Shown piece after piece: positions 1 to 5,750 of a stretch of DNA of 7,996 nt. The notes under the pieces were generated by a model that searched no databases, was not told the DNA's origin, and was given only the letters and a program-made list of their open reading frames with translations. The DNA is taken from the NCBI GenBank assembly GCA_964452575.1, contig CAYVMN010000200.1:1-7996 (forward strand), given 5' to 3'. The stretch comes from CAYVMN01 sp964452575 (GTDB taxonomy: Bacteria; Desulfobacterota; DSM-4660; Desulfatiglandales; Desulfatiglandaceae). Within the stretch, counting starts at the first letter, position 1. Every line of letters starts with the position of its first letter. The translations under genes were made by a program, and so were the position numbers.

Positions 1-3
1 TAT

Positions 4-47
4 CCCCTTCCAGGGGTTAAACCAAAGCCGGCCCCCTCTGGGGTCGG
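4..47. terminator. Tandem GC-rich hairpins, possible terminator of an upstream gene
   Basis: Two hairpins lie at the window edge. The first pairs CCCCT (4-8) with AGGGG (12-16) over a 3-base loop. The second pairs CCGGCCCC (28-35) with GGGGTCGG (40-47) over the loop CTCT, with 7 of 8 positions Watson-Crick and one G:T. The second is followed only by an AT-rich stretch (atattta) and not by a clean T run, so it is a weak terminator candidate for a gene to the left of the window. It could equally be an unrelated stem-loop. Confidence 0.35.
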
Positions 48-92
48 ATATTTACGCTTAAACTAACTTATTGGATTTCTTATGAAAAGTTC

Positions 93-122
93 TTGGCAGC
101 CCTCCTTTTCACCTGTTATATT
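93..122 (+). promoter_or_regulatory. Strong sigma-70-type promoter with extended -10
   Basis: A -35 box TTGGCA (93-98, 5 of 6 to TTGACA) is followed by an 18-base spacer and a -10 box TATATT (117-122, 5 of 6 to TATAAT). TG at 114-115 makes it an extended -10. Transcription would begin near 129-131, leaving a leader of about 20 bases. That leader includes an A run and a near-perfect Shine-Dalgarno GGAGG (140-144), 6 bases before the ATG at 151. The promoter and ribosome site look fully functional although the gene they serve is only a stub. Confidence 0.6.
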
Positions 123-150
123 CAAATATGAAAAAAAAAGGAGGTGCCAT

Positions 151-312
151 ATGACCACACACCCACCCGATATTCTTGAAGAGCTCGGTTGGCGCGGCCT
201 CATCAGCGACATGGCGCCGGGCTGGCAGGAAGTCTTCCTCTGCTGGAAATATTTGGTGATACGGCGGGGGGAGAAAACCATACGGCTTGTAAAAACCACT
301 CACAGGAACTGA
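151..312 (+). pseudogene. tyrS: Truncated 5' end of a tyrosyl-tRNA synthetase-like gene
   Basis: The 53-codon frame opens with an ATG placed perfectly behind GGAGG. Residues 6-27 (DILEELGWRGLISDMAPGWQ) resemble the extreme N-terminus of bacterial tyrosyl-tRNA synthetases, which have a conserved pattern of the form L-x-WRG-[ML]-I-x-D-x-x-PG just before the nucleotide-binding domain. From about residue 28 (position ~232) the similarity stops. The frame reads unrelated sequence to a TGA at 310-312, so the ATP-binding HIGH region and everything after it are missing. The full enzyme is about 400-430 aa; this stub cannot be functional. The match is short and recalled from family knowledge, so another WRG-containing N-terminus is possible. 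The stub runs head-on into the dehydratase fragment on the opposite strand. Confidence 0.5.
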
Positions 313-670
313 TGACCACCAGGCCGTCCCAGGGGATCACCCGCCCGTGGACCTCCACCAGGTCGCAGAGTACCTCCCGAGAAGGGAGAATATAGTTCAT
401 CCCGTCGTGTAGCATGGCCCAACCGTCACAGATATCGGTGCCGTGAAACCCGGCGGGTTTCCCTCCCTCCTGGTACACGCCGATGGAGGCCTCTTCCACC
501 AACTTGTCCAGGTGGACGCTTCCGGGGTGACTACTGCCGAACACGTCCTCGATCATGATTTGCGGGGCACAAAGGTCCAGCTCATCCCACCCGGTTCCGC
601 AGGAGAGCGCATCGAGCTGGATCCAGTCTTTTCGTATCTTTTTGCTTTTTTGTTCCCTTGCTCCGGACAT
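203..670 (-). pseudogene. Truncated N-terminal part of an IlvD/Edd-family dehydratase
   Basis: The reading frame of 155 codons starts at an ATG (668-670) preceded by AAAGGAGA (677-684 on this strand), a good ribosome site, so the 5' end looks native. Residues 35-123 carry the hallmarks of the dihydroxy-acid/sugar-acid dehydratase family. These are a PQI-x(3)-DVFG-x-SHPGS-x-HLDKL block (residues 37-57), a TDICDGWAM block with the cluster-type Cys81, MNYILPSRE (91-99), and WDGLVVISSC ending at Cys123, which corresponds to the second conserved cysteine of the family. The invariant Asp-Lys after that cysteine is replaced by Glu-Trp, and from there (position ~301) no family pattern is visible to the TGA at 203-205. 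The full enzymes are about 550-600 aa, so roughly 80% is missing. The N-terminus resembles IlvD/Edd members of the sugar-acid type more than canonical IlvD, so the substrate is left open. Confidence 0.8.
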
Positions 671-696
671 AGGGTGTCTCCTTTGACCTGCTTTGG

Positions 697-712
697 ATGG
701 TCAGCTCACCAT
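697..712. promoter_or_regulatory. 16-bp near-palindrome, possible operator
   Basis: ATGGTCAGCTCACCAT is symmetric at 14 of 16 positions (outer arms ATGGT/ACCAT, centre AGCT, one C/C mismatch pair). It lies 27 bases upstream of the minus-strand dehydratase start, where a repressor or activator dimer could bind. There is only one copy and no recognised regulator in the window, so this is suggestive only. Confidence 0.3.
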
Positions 713-933
713 GTATTGAACACCTGAGCCGATCCGCTTCTTTGGATTTGCGGGACGTTCTTTGCTAATTGTACTTATTTCCACTCTTGCCCCATATTTT
801 TCACTTTTGCGCTTTTTCTGGGAGTCACAAAATGCAAAACCCCCCTCTCCATTTATTCGGAGTAACAGGGCTCTTGTGCGCTGACAAACCGGTTCAGATC
901 CTCTTTCCGTCTCGTAATTGAAGGAAGAGTATC

Positions 934-954
934 GGTTCACCAATAAGGCGAACC
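934..954. repeat. Inverted repeat downstream of recombinase relic A
   Basis: GGTTCACC (934-941) and GGCGAACC (947-954) pair at 7 of 8 positions with one G:T, over the 5-base loop AATAA. It lies about 30 bases past the stop of the recombinase relic on the minus strand and partly inside the block repeated at 6757-6860. It may be the relic's terminator or part of a recombination site. Confidence 0.45.
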
Positions 955-1052
955 GCACCATAAGATTCACCCTGAATCGGCCTTGCCTACGCGTAGAGAT
1001 TTTTAATCCATCTTAAGGCCTCTATGTCGGGGACCGTCCCGAGGTACCTCCT
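948..1052. repeat. Direct repeat copy A: recombinase 3' end plus downstream hairpin
   Basis: This block matches 6757-6860 in the same orientation. In the best part (964-1023 against 6774-6832) 52 of 60 aligned positions agree, counted by eye, with one 1-base gap. It covers the last ~20 codons of the minus-strand recombinase, its stop codon and about 40 bases beyond. The non-coding tail includes the perfect inverted repeat GATTCA-CCC-TGAATC (964-978). Conservation past the stop codon shows that the shared unit is DNA and not just a protein family. Confidence 0.8.
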
Positions 1053-1335
1053 CCATGGCAGCTTCGTTACATATGGGAAAGACCCTTTGAGCAGGTTGAA
1101 TGCCTTTTCCCCTGATTTACTCCTTGAGCCTGTCGGCCACCTTCTGGGGGATAAAGACATGCTCCCGCTCTTTGCCGCTTTTAGTGTCCCTTACGGTTAA
1201 TTTTCTGTCATGGACGTCTCTGGGAGTCAGCTTCAGGACTTCGGCGGCCCTCATTCCTCCTCTCGCCATCAGTTCCAGGATGAGGCGGTAGATAGGGTCG
1301 TCGCAGGGGTTCTGAAAACCGTGATCAATTGACAT
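987..1335 (-). pseudogene. Decayed tyrosine recombinase (phage integrase family), relic A
   Basis: Read on the minus strand from ATG at 1333-1335, the frame gives FQNPCDDP, then RLILELMARGGMRAAEVLKL (with the first catalytic Arg of tyrosine recombinases), then DTKSGKEREHVFIPQKVADR with the usual beta-hairpin Lys. A TAA at 1117-1119 stands where a Tyr codon is expected, and the frame continues beyond it as IRGKGIQPAQRVFPIC. The C-terminal end is in another frame: RYLGTVPDIEALRWIKNLYA then TAG (987-989), with the catalytic Tyr kept. Between the two, about 40-50 codons carrying the HxxR box and LRHANLST-type helix are missing. A segment between CDDP and RLILEL (about 30 residues in relatives) and the N-terminal SAM-like domain are also absent. 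The relic is therefore inactive through at least two deletions, a stop and a frame change. It lies antisense directly upstream of the cyclase gene. Confidence 0.87.
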
Positions 1336-1357
1336 AGTGGCATATTTTTATTAATTT
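1329..1357 (+). promoter_or_regulatory. Candidate promoter for the cyclase gene
   Basis: A perfect -35 box TTGACA (1329-1334) is followed by a 17-base spacer and TAATTT (1352-1357, 3 of 6 to TATAAT) in a very AT-rich stretch. ATTAAT at 1350-1355 is an alternative -10 with a 15-base spacer. A start near 1365 would leave a leader of about 65 bases before the cyclase ATG. The -35 overlaps the opening codons of the recombinase relic on the other strand, so the promoter was partly made from relic DNA. Confidence 0.45.
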
Positions 1358-1431
1358 TCTGTCTTAACAGAGGAAAGTCCATCTCTATCCCCAGATAGTC
1401 TTTTTCTTCAATTTTCTCCGGAGGGCGTTGA

Positions 1432-4400
1432 ATGAAGTGCCCAGAATGCCAGACGGAAAATCCGGAGACCCGCAAATTTTGCCGTGAATGCGGTGCAAAA
1501 CTCATACTGCTCTGTCCTCAATGTGGCTCAGAAAACCTTCCAGGAGACAAATTCTGCGGTGAATGCGGCCATAATTTAAGCCTTCCTTCTGAGCCATTCA
1601 TTAAAGACCTCTCCTTTGATGAGAAACTAAACAGTATCCAACGCTACCTTCCGAAGGGCCTTACTGAGAAGATCCTGTCACAAAGAGATAAGATTGAGGG
1701 CGAGCGTAAGCACGTTACTGTCATGTTCTGCGACATGGAGGGGTTCACCCATCTCGTTGAGAAACTGGGCCCTGAAGAAGCTTATTCAATCATGGACCAG
1801 GTATACGAGGTACTGATTCATAAGGTCCACGACTATGAGGGCACGGTAAATGAGATGACCGGTGACGGCATCATGGCCCTTTTCGGCGCCCCTATTGCAT
1901 TGGAAGACTCTTCTCAGCGGGCCATCCGTTCTAGTTTGGCGATTCACAGGGAGATGTCCCGACTCAGCGATTATATGAGGCAGGAGCGAGCTGGTATACT
2001 CCCCTTAAGAATGCGGATTGGGATTCATACCGGCCAGGTGGTAGTAGGAACTTTGGGGAATGATCTTCGCGTCGAGTTCAAGGCAGTCGGAGACACAGTA
2101 AATCTGGCTTCCAGAATGGAGGGGTTAGCAGAGCCGGGAACGACTTATGTAACAGAGGAGACCTTCAGACTGACCGAGGGGTTCTTTCGGTTTGAGGCCC
2201 TTGGGAAAAGAGATGTCAAGGGGAAGGAAAAACCGGTCAATGCCTACCGTGTGATCGGCCCAAGCGCCAAGAGGACAAGGTTTGACGTCAGTGCAGAGCG
2301 AGGCCTTACCCCTTTTGTAGGAAGGGAGCGGGAGCTTGAGCTCCTGCTTGAAGGATTTGAAAGATCCAAGGGGGGCCGCGGTCAGGCGTTTTCTATCGTG
2401 GGCGAGGCGGGAGTTGGGAAATCTAGGCTTTTATATGAGTTCAGAAAGGCGGTGTCCTACGAGGAGGTTACCTTTGTGGAGGGCCAGTGTGTCTCTTACG
2501 GTGAAAACACCCCATACCTCCCCGTGGTCGATATCCTGAAAGATAATTTTCGGATCGTTAACGAAGACGGGCCGGAGGAGATCCAGCAGAAATTACAAAG
2601 AGGGCTGGAACAGATTGACGTAAAACTTGATCAGACACTTCCATATCTTTCAGAACTCTTTGCTTTGGAAAAGAGTTTAGATTCAGTGAGGAACATCGAC
2701 CCGGTGATCAGGCGGCGAAACACCTTTGAGGCCCTAAAAGAGATTACCTTGAGGGGATCCCATGTGAGGGCGCTGGTTATGGTCTTCGAAGACCTTCATT
2801 GGGTAGATAAGACCTCGGAAGAATGCATCAAGCTCTTGATAGAACATATTGCAGGGGCCAGGGTGTTTTTGATCTTTACTTTCCGGCCTAATTATCTTCC
2901 CCCTTGGGGCGGCAAATCCTATTACAATCAGATCACTCTAAATCGACTGTCAAACAGTGAAAGCCTCCACATGATCAAATCTTTTTTGGATACGGACGAG
3001 ATCGAGGAGGACCTAACCGAACTCCTTCTGGAGAAGGTCGAAGGGATTCCCTTCTTTATTGAGGAGTTTACCCGATCCCTAATAGAATCGGGCGCAGTGA
3101 TAAGGATCCATGGGCGTTCTTGTCTGAAAAGCGATTTGGCTTCTGCCAGTATTCCAGAAACCCTTCATGATGTATTGATGGCTAGGGTGGACAGACTTCT
3201 TGAGGGTGCAAAGGAGATATTGCTGGTTGGATCGGTGATCGGGAGAGAGTTTAACTGGGCCTTAATTCAAGAGGTAACAGGGATTCCCGATATGGAACTC
3301 ATCTCCCGCCTCTCTCATTTAAAAGAGGCTGAGCTTATTTTAGAACGAGGCATCTTCCCCCAGGTGAGTTATATCTTCCAACACGCCATGACGCGGGAAC
3401 TCCTCTTCAATTCACTCTTGGTATCCAAACGTAAAGAATATCACCACGCCATTGGAAAGGCGATGGAAACGCTTTATTCCGACTATATTGAGGAGTATGC
3501 CCCGGTATTGGCCTATCATTATGAGGGGGCTGAAATTCGTGACAAAGCGATCCATTACCTGACCCTGGCGGCTGACCGTGCAAAGGCTATCTACGCCAAT
3601 GAGGAGGCTATGGCCTTCTACCGGACGGCGATTGAACAGGTAAACCAGTCCCTGCGGGAAGGAGGAGAACCGCACGAAGAATGGCGCAAGACAGCAACCC
3701 AACTCTACGATAGCCTCGGTGATGTGTTGGAACTGACCGGACAGCATGACGAGGCACGGAAGGCCTATGAGAGTGCTCTGGTCCAGATTTCAGTGTATGA
3801 CCCGGTTTGGCAAGCTCGCCTCCATCGTAAGACCGGCAATGTCTGGCGTGAACAACGCCTCTATGAAGAAGCGTTGCAGGCCTACTATCTAGCGCAAAGC
3901 GCACTGGGTCAGGAGCCAACCGAGTTTGCCCCAAAATGGTGGCAAGCCTGGATAGAGATCCAAAATGACCGGATGTGGTTGCTTTACTGGCAGGCGCAGT
4001 TTCGCCAAGTGGCTGAACTGGCGGAGAAAGCCCGGCCGGCAGTGGAACAATACGGAACGCCGGCATTACGCTCGCGGTTCTTTCAAGGCCTCGGGATCAT
4101 GGCCCAAAGACGTGATCGCTACGTCATTTCAGAAGAAACAATGGCGCACACTCGAGCCAGCCTTGAGGCCATTCGGGAATCAGGCAATGCGAGCGCAATA
4201 GCTCTTGCTCAGTTTATGCTTGGTTTCAACTACCTGTGGCGCCGCGACCTGGATGAGGCCGAGAAACATCTGCATAGCGCCCTGAAATTGGCAGAACAGA
4301 TTGGAGATGTAGTGGTTCAATCGCGTTGCCTGACCTATCTGAGTATCCTTTATCGGAAACGCGGGGAGAAAGAAGAGGTCGAGCATTATGTTTCACGAGC

Positions 4401-4791
4401 CCTGACCGTGGCGACCGCAGGAAAGATGCTCGAATACATTAGCACCGCCAAAGCCAACCTAGCGTGGGTGAGCTTTCAGGAAGGGAATCTGTCTGAAGCA
4501 AAGGAGAATGGGCGAAGCGCCCTCGAGATGTGGCAAAAGGAGCCGCTTGTCTATCCTTTTCAATGGACAGCCCTCTGGCCCCTGATTGGCGTGGCGCTGG
4601 CTCAGGATCAGGTCTCTGAGGCAGTTGACCACGCGCGCGCCCTACTCGAACCCTCACAGCAACGGCTGCCTGATGCCCTGACAGCGGTTCTTGAAGAAGC
4701 TATTAGGACCTGGCACATAGGTGAATCGAAAACAGCACGTACCAATCTCAATCATGCGATGGGGTTGGCCCAGGAACTGGGTTGGTTCTAG
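1432..4791 (+). CDS. Zinc-ribbon / class III nucleotide cyclase / ATPase / TPR signalling protein
   Basis: This 1119-aa soluble protein starts at an ATG 6 bases after GGAGGG (1420-1425). Residues 1-46 hold two CxxC...CxxC zinc ribbons (Cys3/6, 17/20 and 28/31, 42/45). Residues ~91-245 are a class III adenylate/guanylate cyclase domain with metal-binding Asp101 (FCDMEGFT) and Asp145 (GDGIMALFG), and with Asp221, Asn224 and Arg228 (VGDTVNLASR) for base contact and transition-state binding. Position 141, where adenylyl cyclases usually have Lys, is Glu, so ATP versus GTP use is unclear. Residues ~294-680 are a STAND/AAA-like ATPase with Walker A GEAGVGKS (324-331) and Walker B LVMVFEDLHW (448-457). 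Residues ~690-1115 form helical TPR-like repeats. No signal peptide or membrane segment is seen. In this architecture the ATPase and repeats are thought to sense a ligand and control the cyclase. Arginine codons shift from AGG/AGA-rich to almost purely CGN after about residue 605. Confidence 0.93.
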   Translation: MKCPECQTENPETRKFCRECGAKLILLCPQCGSENLPGDKFCGECGHNLSLPSEPFIKDLSFDEKLNSIQRYLPKGLTEKILSQRDKIEGERKHVTVMFCDMEGFTHLVEKLGPEEAYSIMDQVYEVLIHKVHDYEGTVNEMTGDGIMALFGAPIALEDSSQRAIRSSLAIHREMSRLSDYMRQERAGILPLRMRIGIHTGQVVVGTLGNDLRVEFKAVGDTVNLASRMEGLAEPGTTYVTEETFRLTEGFFRFEALGKRDVKGKEKPVNAYRVIGPSAKRTRFDVSAERGLTPFVGRERELELLLEGFERSKGGRGQAFSIVGEAGVGKSRLLYEFRKAVSYEEVTFVEGQCVSYGENTPYLPVVDILKDNFRIVNEDGPEEIQQKLQRGLEQIDVKLDQTLPYLSELFALEKSLDSVRNIDPVIRRRNTFEALKEITLRGSHVRALVMVFEDLHWVDKTSEECIKLLIEHIAGARVFLIFTFRPNYLPPWGGKSYYNQITLNRLSNSESLHMIKSFLDTDEIEEDLTELLLEKVEGIPFFIEEFTRSLIESGAVIRIHGRSCLKSDLASASIPETLHDVLMARVDRLLEGAKEILLVGSVIGREFNWALIQEVTGIPDMELISRLSHLKEAELILERGIFPQVSYIFQHAMTRELLFNSLLVSKRKEYHHAIGKAMETLYSDYIEEYAPVLAYHYEGAEIRDKAIHYLTLAADRAKAIYANEEAMAFYRTAIEQVNQSLREGGEPHEEWRKTATQLYDSLGDVLELTGQHDEARKAYESALVQISVYDPVWQARLHRKTGNVWREQRLYEEALQAYYLAQSALGQEPTEFAPKWWQAWIEIQNDRMWLLYWQAQFRQVAELAEKARPAVEQYGTPALRSRFFQGLGIMAQRRDRYVISEETMAHTRASLEAIRESGNASAIALAQFMLGFNYLWRRDLDEAEKHLHSALKLAEQIGDVVVQSRCLTYLSILYRKRGEKEEVEHYVSRALTVATAGKMLEYISTAKANLAWVSFQEGNLSEAKENGRSALEMWQKEPLVYPFQWTALWPLIGVALAQDQVSEAVDHARALLEPSQQRLPDALTAVLEEAIRTWHIGESKTARTNLNHAMGLAQELGWF

Positions 4792-4792
4792 C

Positions 4793-4809
4793 GGTAGGGT
4801 TACCTTTTT
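4793..4809 (+). terminator. Weak terminator-like hairpin after the cyclase gene
   Basis: GGTA (4793-4796) and TACC (4801-4804) pair over a GGGT loop and are followed directly by five T's, two bases after the cyclase stop codon. The stem has only four base pairs, so efficient termination is doubtful. Confidence 0.25.
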
Positions 4810-4925
4810 ATCAGGGGAGGACAGAAAAGAGGTTTCAGTGCTTCACAAAACCTGTACTAACCCCAAGGTATATGGAGAATTGAATCCCATGGTCATAATT
4901 GATTCTTTGGCAAACAAACTGCATT

Positions 4926-4956
4926 TTGAAACGGATAACATTACTAAGGTTATGAT
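4926..4956 (+). promoter_or_regulatory. Candidate promoter for the MaoC hydratase gene
   Basis: TTGAAA (4926-4931) and TATGAT (4951-4956, 5 of 6 to TATAAT) are separated by 19 bases, a little longer than ideal, in the 216-base gap between the cyclase and hydratase genes. A transcript starting near 4963 would have a leader of about 45 bases. A 27-codon frame from ATG 4889 lies in the same gap but has no recognisable product. Confidence 0.3.
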
Positions 4957-5007
4957 ATCAGTGTCCGTATAATCACTTCTTATCCCTTCAGGTAAAGGTA
5001 GTATCTG

Positions 5008-5502
5008 ATGACACCCATAAGAATGAAAGCTTTAAAAGGCATCAATATTGGCGATAAATTTTCTGTTTCACGCACCTTTACTGAACAGGATACAATCGAC
5101 TTTGCAAAAACATCCCGCGACTATAATCCTGTTCATTTTGACGAACGTTTTGCAAATGTAAAATACTTCAAGGGGAGGATATGCCATGGATTGCTAATTG
5201 CTAGTCTGATTACCGAGATTGGGGGGCAACTTGGATGGCTTGCAACGGAGATGAATTTCAAATTCAGAAAACCTGTATATTTCGGCGATACGATTAAGTG
5301 TGAACTGACAATTAATGACATAGATGCAACAGGGTTCGCAGAAGCAGACGCAGTCTTTATAAAGTCCGATGGGACCGTTGTACTGGAAGCGGTTCTAAGA
5401 GGAAATCTCCCAGGCAAACCTGAAAAAGAGGTCATGAATTTGATGATAGAAGAAGGAGACCCAACGAATATGATCAGAAGCACAAAAGAAAGCAAACATT
5501 GA
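5008..5502 (+). CDS. MaoC-like (R)-specific enoyl-CoA hydratase / dehydratase
   Basis: This 164-aa protein has a single hot-dog fold of the MaoC/PhaJ type. The hydratase-2 motif is complete. F24-T-E-x-D opens the domain, residues 37-45 read RDYNPVHFD with the catalytic Asp38 and His43, and A49-x(4)-F54-x-GRICHG follows through residue 61. Such enzymes add water to trans-2-enoyl-CoA (or the reverse) to give the (R)-3-hydroxyacyl-CoA, or act on related mesaconyl- or itaconyl-type thioesters; the substrate cannot be read from the sequence. The usual length is 135-160 aa, and the extra ~20 residues are a charged C-terminal tail after residue 145. The start at 5008 is chosen because AAAGGTAG (4994-5001) lies 6 bases upstream, whereas the next ATG (5023) has no ribosome site. 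No thiolase, reductase or acyl-CoA gene is adjacent, so the pathway is unknown. The protein would be cytosolic. Confidence 0.9.
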   Translation: MTPIRMKALKGINIGDKFSVSRTFTEQDTIDFAKTSRDYNPVHFDERFANVKYFKGRICHGLLIASLITEIGGQLGWLATEMNFKFRKPVYFGDTIKCELTINDIDATGFAEADAVFIKSDGTVVLEAVLRGNLPGKPEKEVMNLMIEEGDPTNMIRSTKESKH

Positions 5503-5505
5503 ATT

Positions 5506-5574
5506 GCATAACAACAGCATTCACCGGATGTTCATTTTGCTGGGGCTTCATGCCCACAGTTGATGCTGGGTCTT
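5506..5574 (+). repeat. Degenerate attC-like stem-loop after the hydratase gene
   Basis: Three bases after the hydratase stop, GCATAAC (5506-5512) is followed by CAGCATTCA (5515-5523). Towards the other end TTGATGCTG (5560-5568) can pair with it: CAGCAT/ATGCTG, one unpaired T, then CA/TG. A GC-rich inner hairpin (GGGGC...GCCC) lies between. An inverse-core-like AAC box just past a stop codon, a stem with an extrahelical base and a ~60-base span resemble an integron cassette attC site. However, the right-hand GTT core is absent and the pairing is short. It could be a degraded attC or merely a weak intrinsic stem-loop. Confidence 0.25.
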
Positions 5575-5629
5575 ACAGGATGACCCCTTAACTGTATGGA
5601 GAATGGGCGTCGTTTGATTTATTGACTTA

Positions 5630-5658
5630 TTGATGTCCATGCTCCTCTACAGTATTCT
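5630..5658 (+). promoter_or_regulatory. Candidate promoter for the iron-sulfur flavoprotein gene
   Basis: TTGATG (5630-5635, 4 of 6) and TATTCT (5653-5658, 4 of 6) are spaced by exactly 17 bases, about 90 bases before the flavoprotein start. A TTGACT at 5622-5627 is an alternative -35 with poor spacing. The long leader shows no riboswitch-like structure by eye. Confidence 0.35.
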
Positions 5659-5750
5659 GGCGTATGAGTGGCCTCAGTGTGCTGTTTGCTGCCTTTGGAA
5701 GAAGTCAGCCAAGAACAGCGTCATTACATGACAACGAAAGGAGAAATAGA

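Larger units (their letters stand above)
671..986. other. Gene-free stretch upstream of the dehydratase stub
   Basis: No gene is recognisable between the dehydratase start and the recombinase relic. The stretch is rich in T and pyrimidine runs on the plus strand. An 89-codon minus-strand frame (701-970) is open but low in complexity at its end (basic and Ser-rich) and has no family resemblance, so it is not called. The stretch contains the dehydratase ribosome site, a near-palindrome (697-712), a hairpin (934-954) and the start of the repeat shared with 6757-6860. Confidence 0.5.

Noticed and set aside
63..299. Minus-strand frames across the tyrS-like stub
   Set aside because: They are antisense to the well-initiated stub and its promoter, with no family pattern.
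701..970. 89-codon open frame on the minus strand in the gene-free stretch
   Set aside because: No family resemblance and no convincing ribosome site; it also overlaps the conserved hairpin region of the repeat, so it reads as chance.
3608..4066. 152-codon open frame on the minus strand
   Set aside because: It lies wholly antisense to the TPR part of the cyclase protein, is rich in Pro/Arg/Ser as expected of a shadow frame, and has no family resemblance.
4721..4972. 83-codon plus-strand frame overlapping the end of the cyclase gene
   Set aside because: The first third is the cyclase gene in another frame and the rest is low-information; only a 27-codon piece from 4889 could start on its own, with no recognisable product.
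5664..5750. Longer start for the flavoprotein (29 extra residues)
   Set aside because: The extension lacks family similarity and a ribosome site, while ATG 5751 follows AAAGGAGA and begins the canonical beta1 strand.
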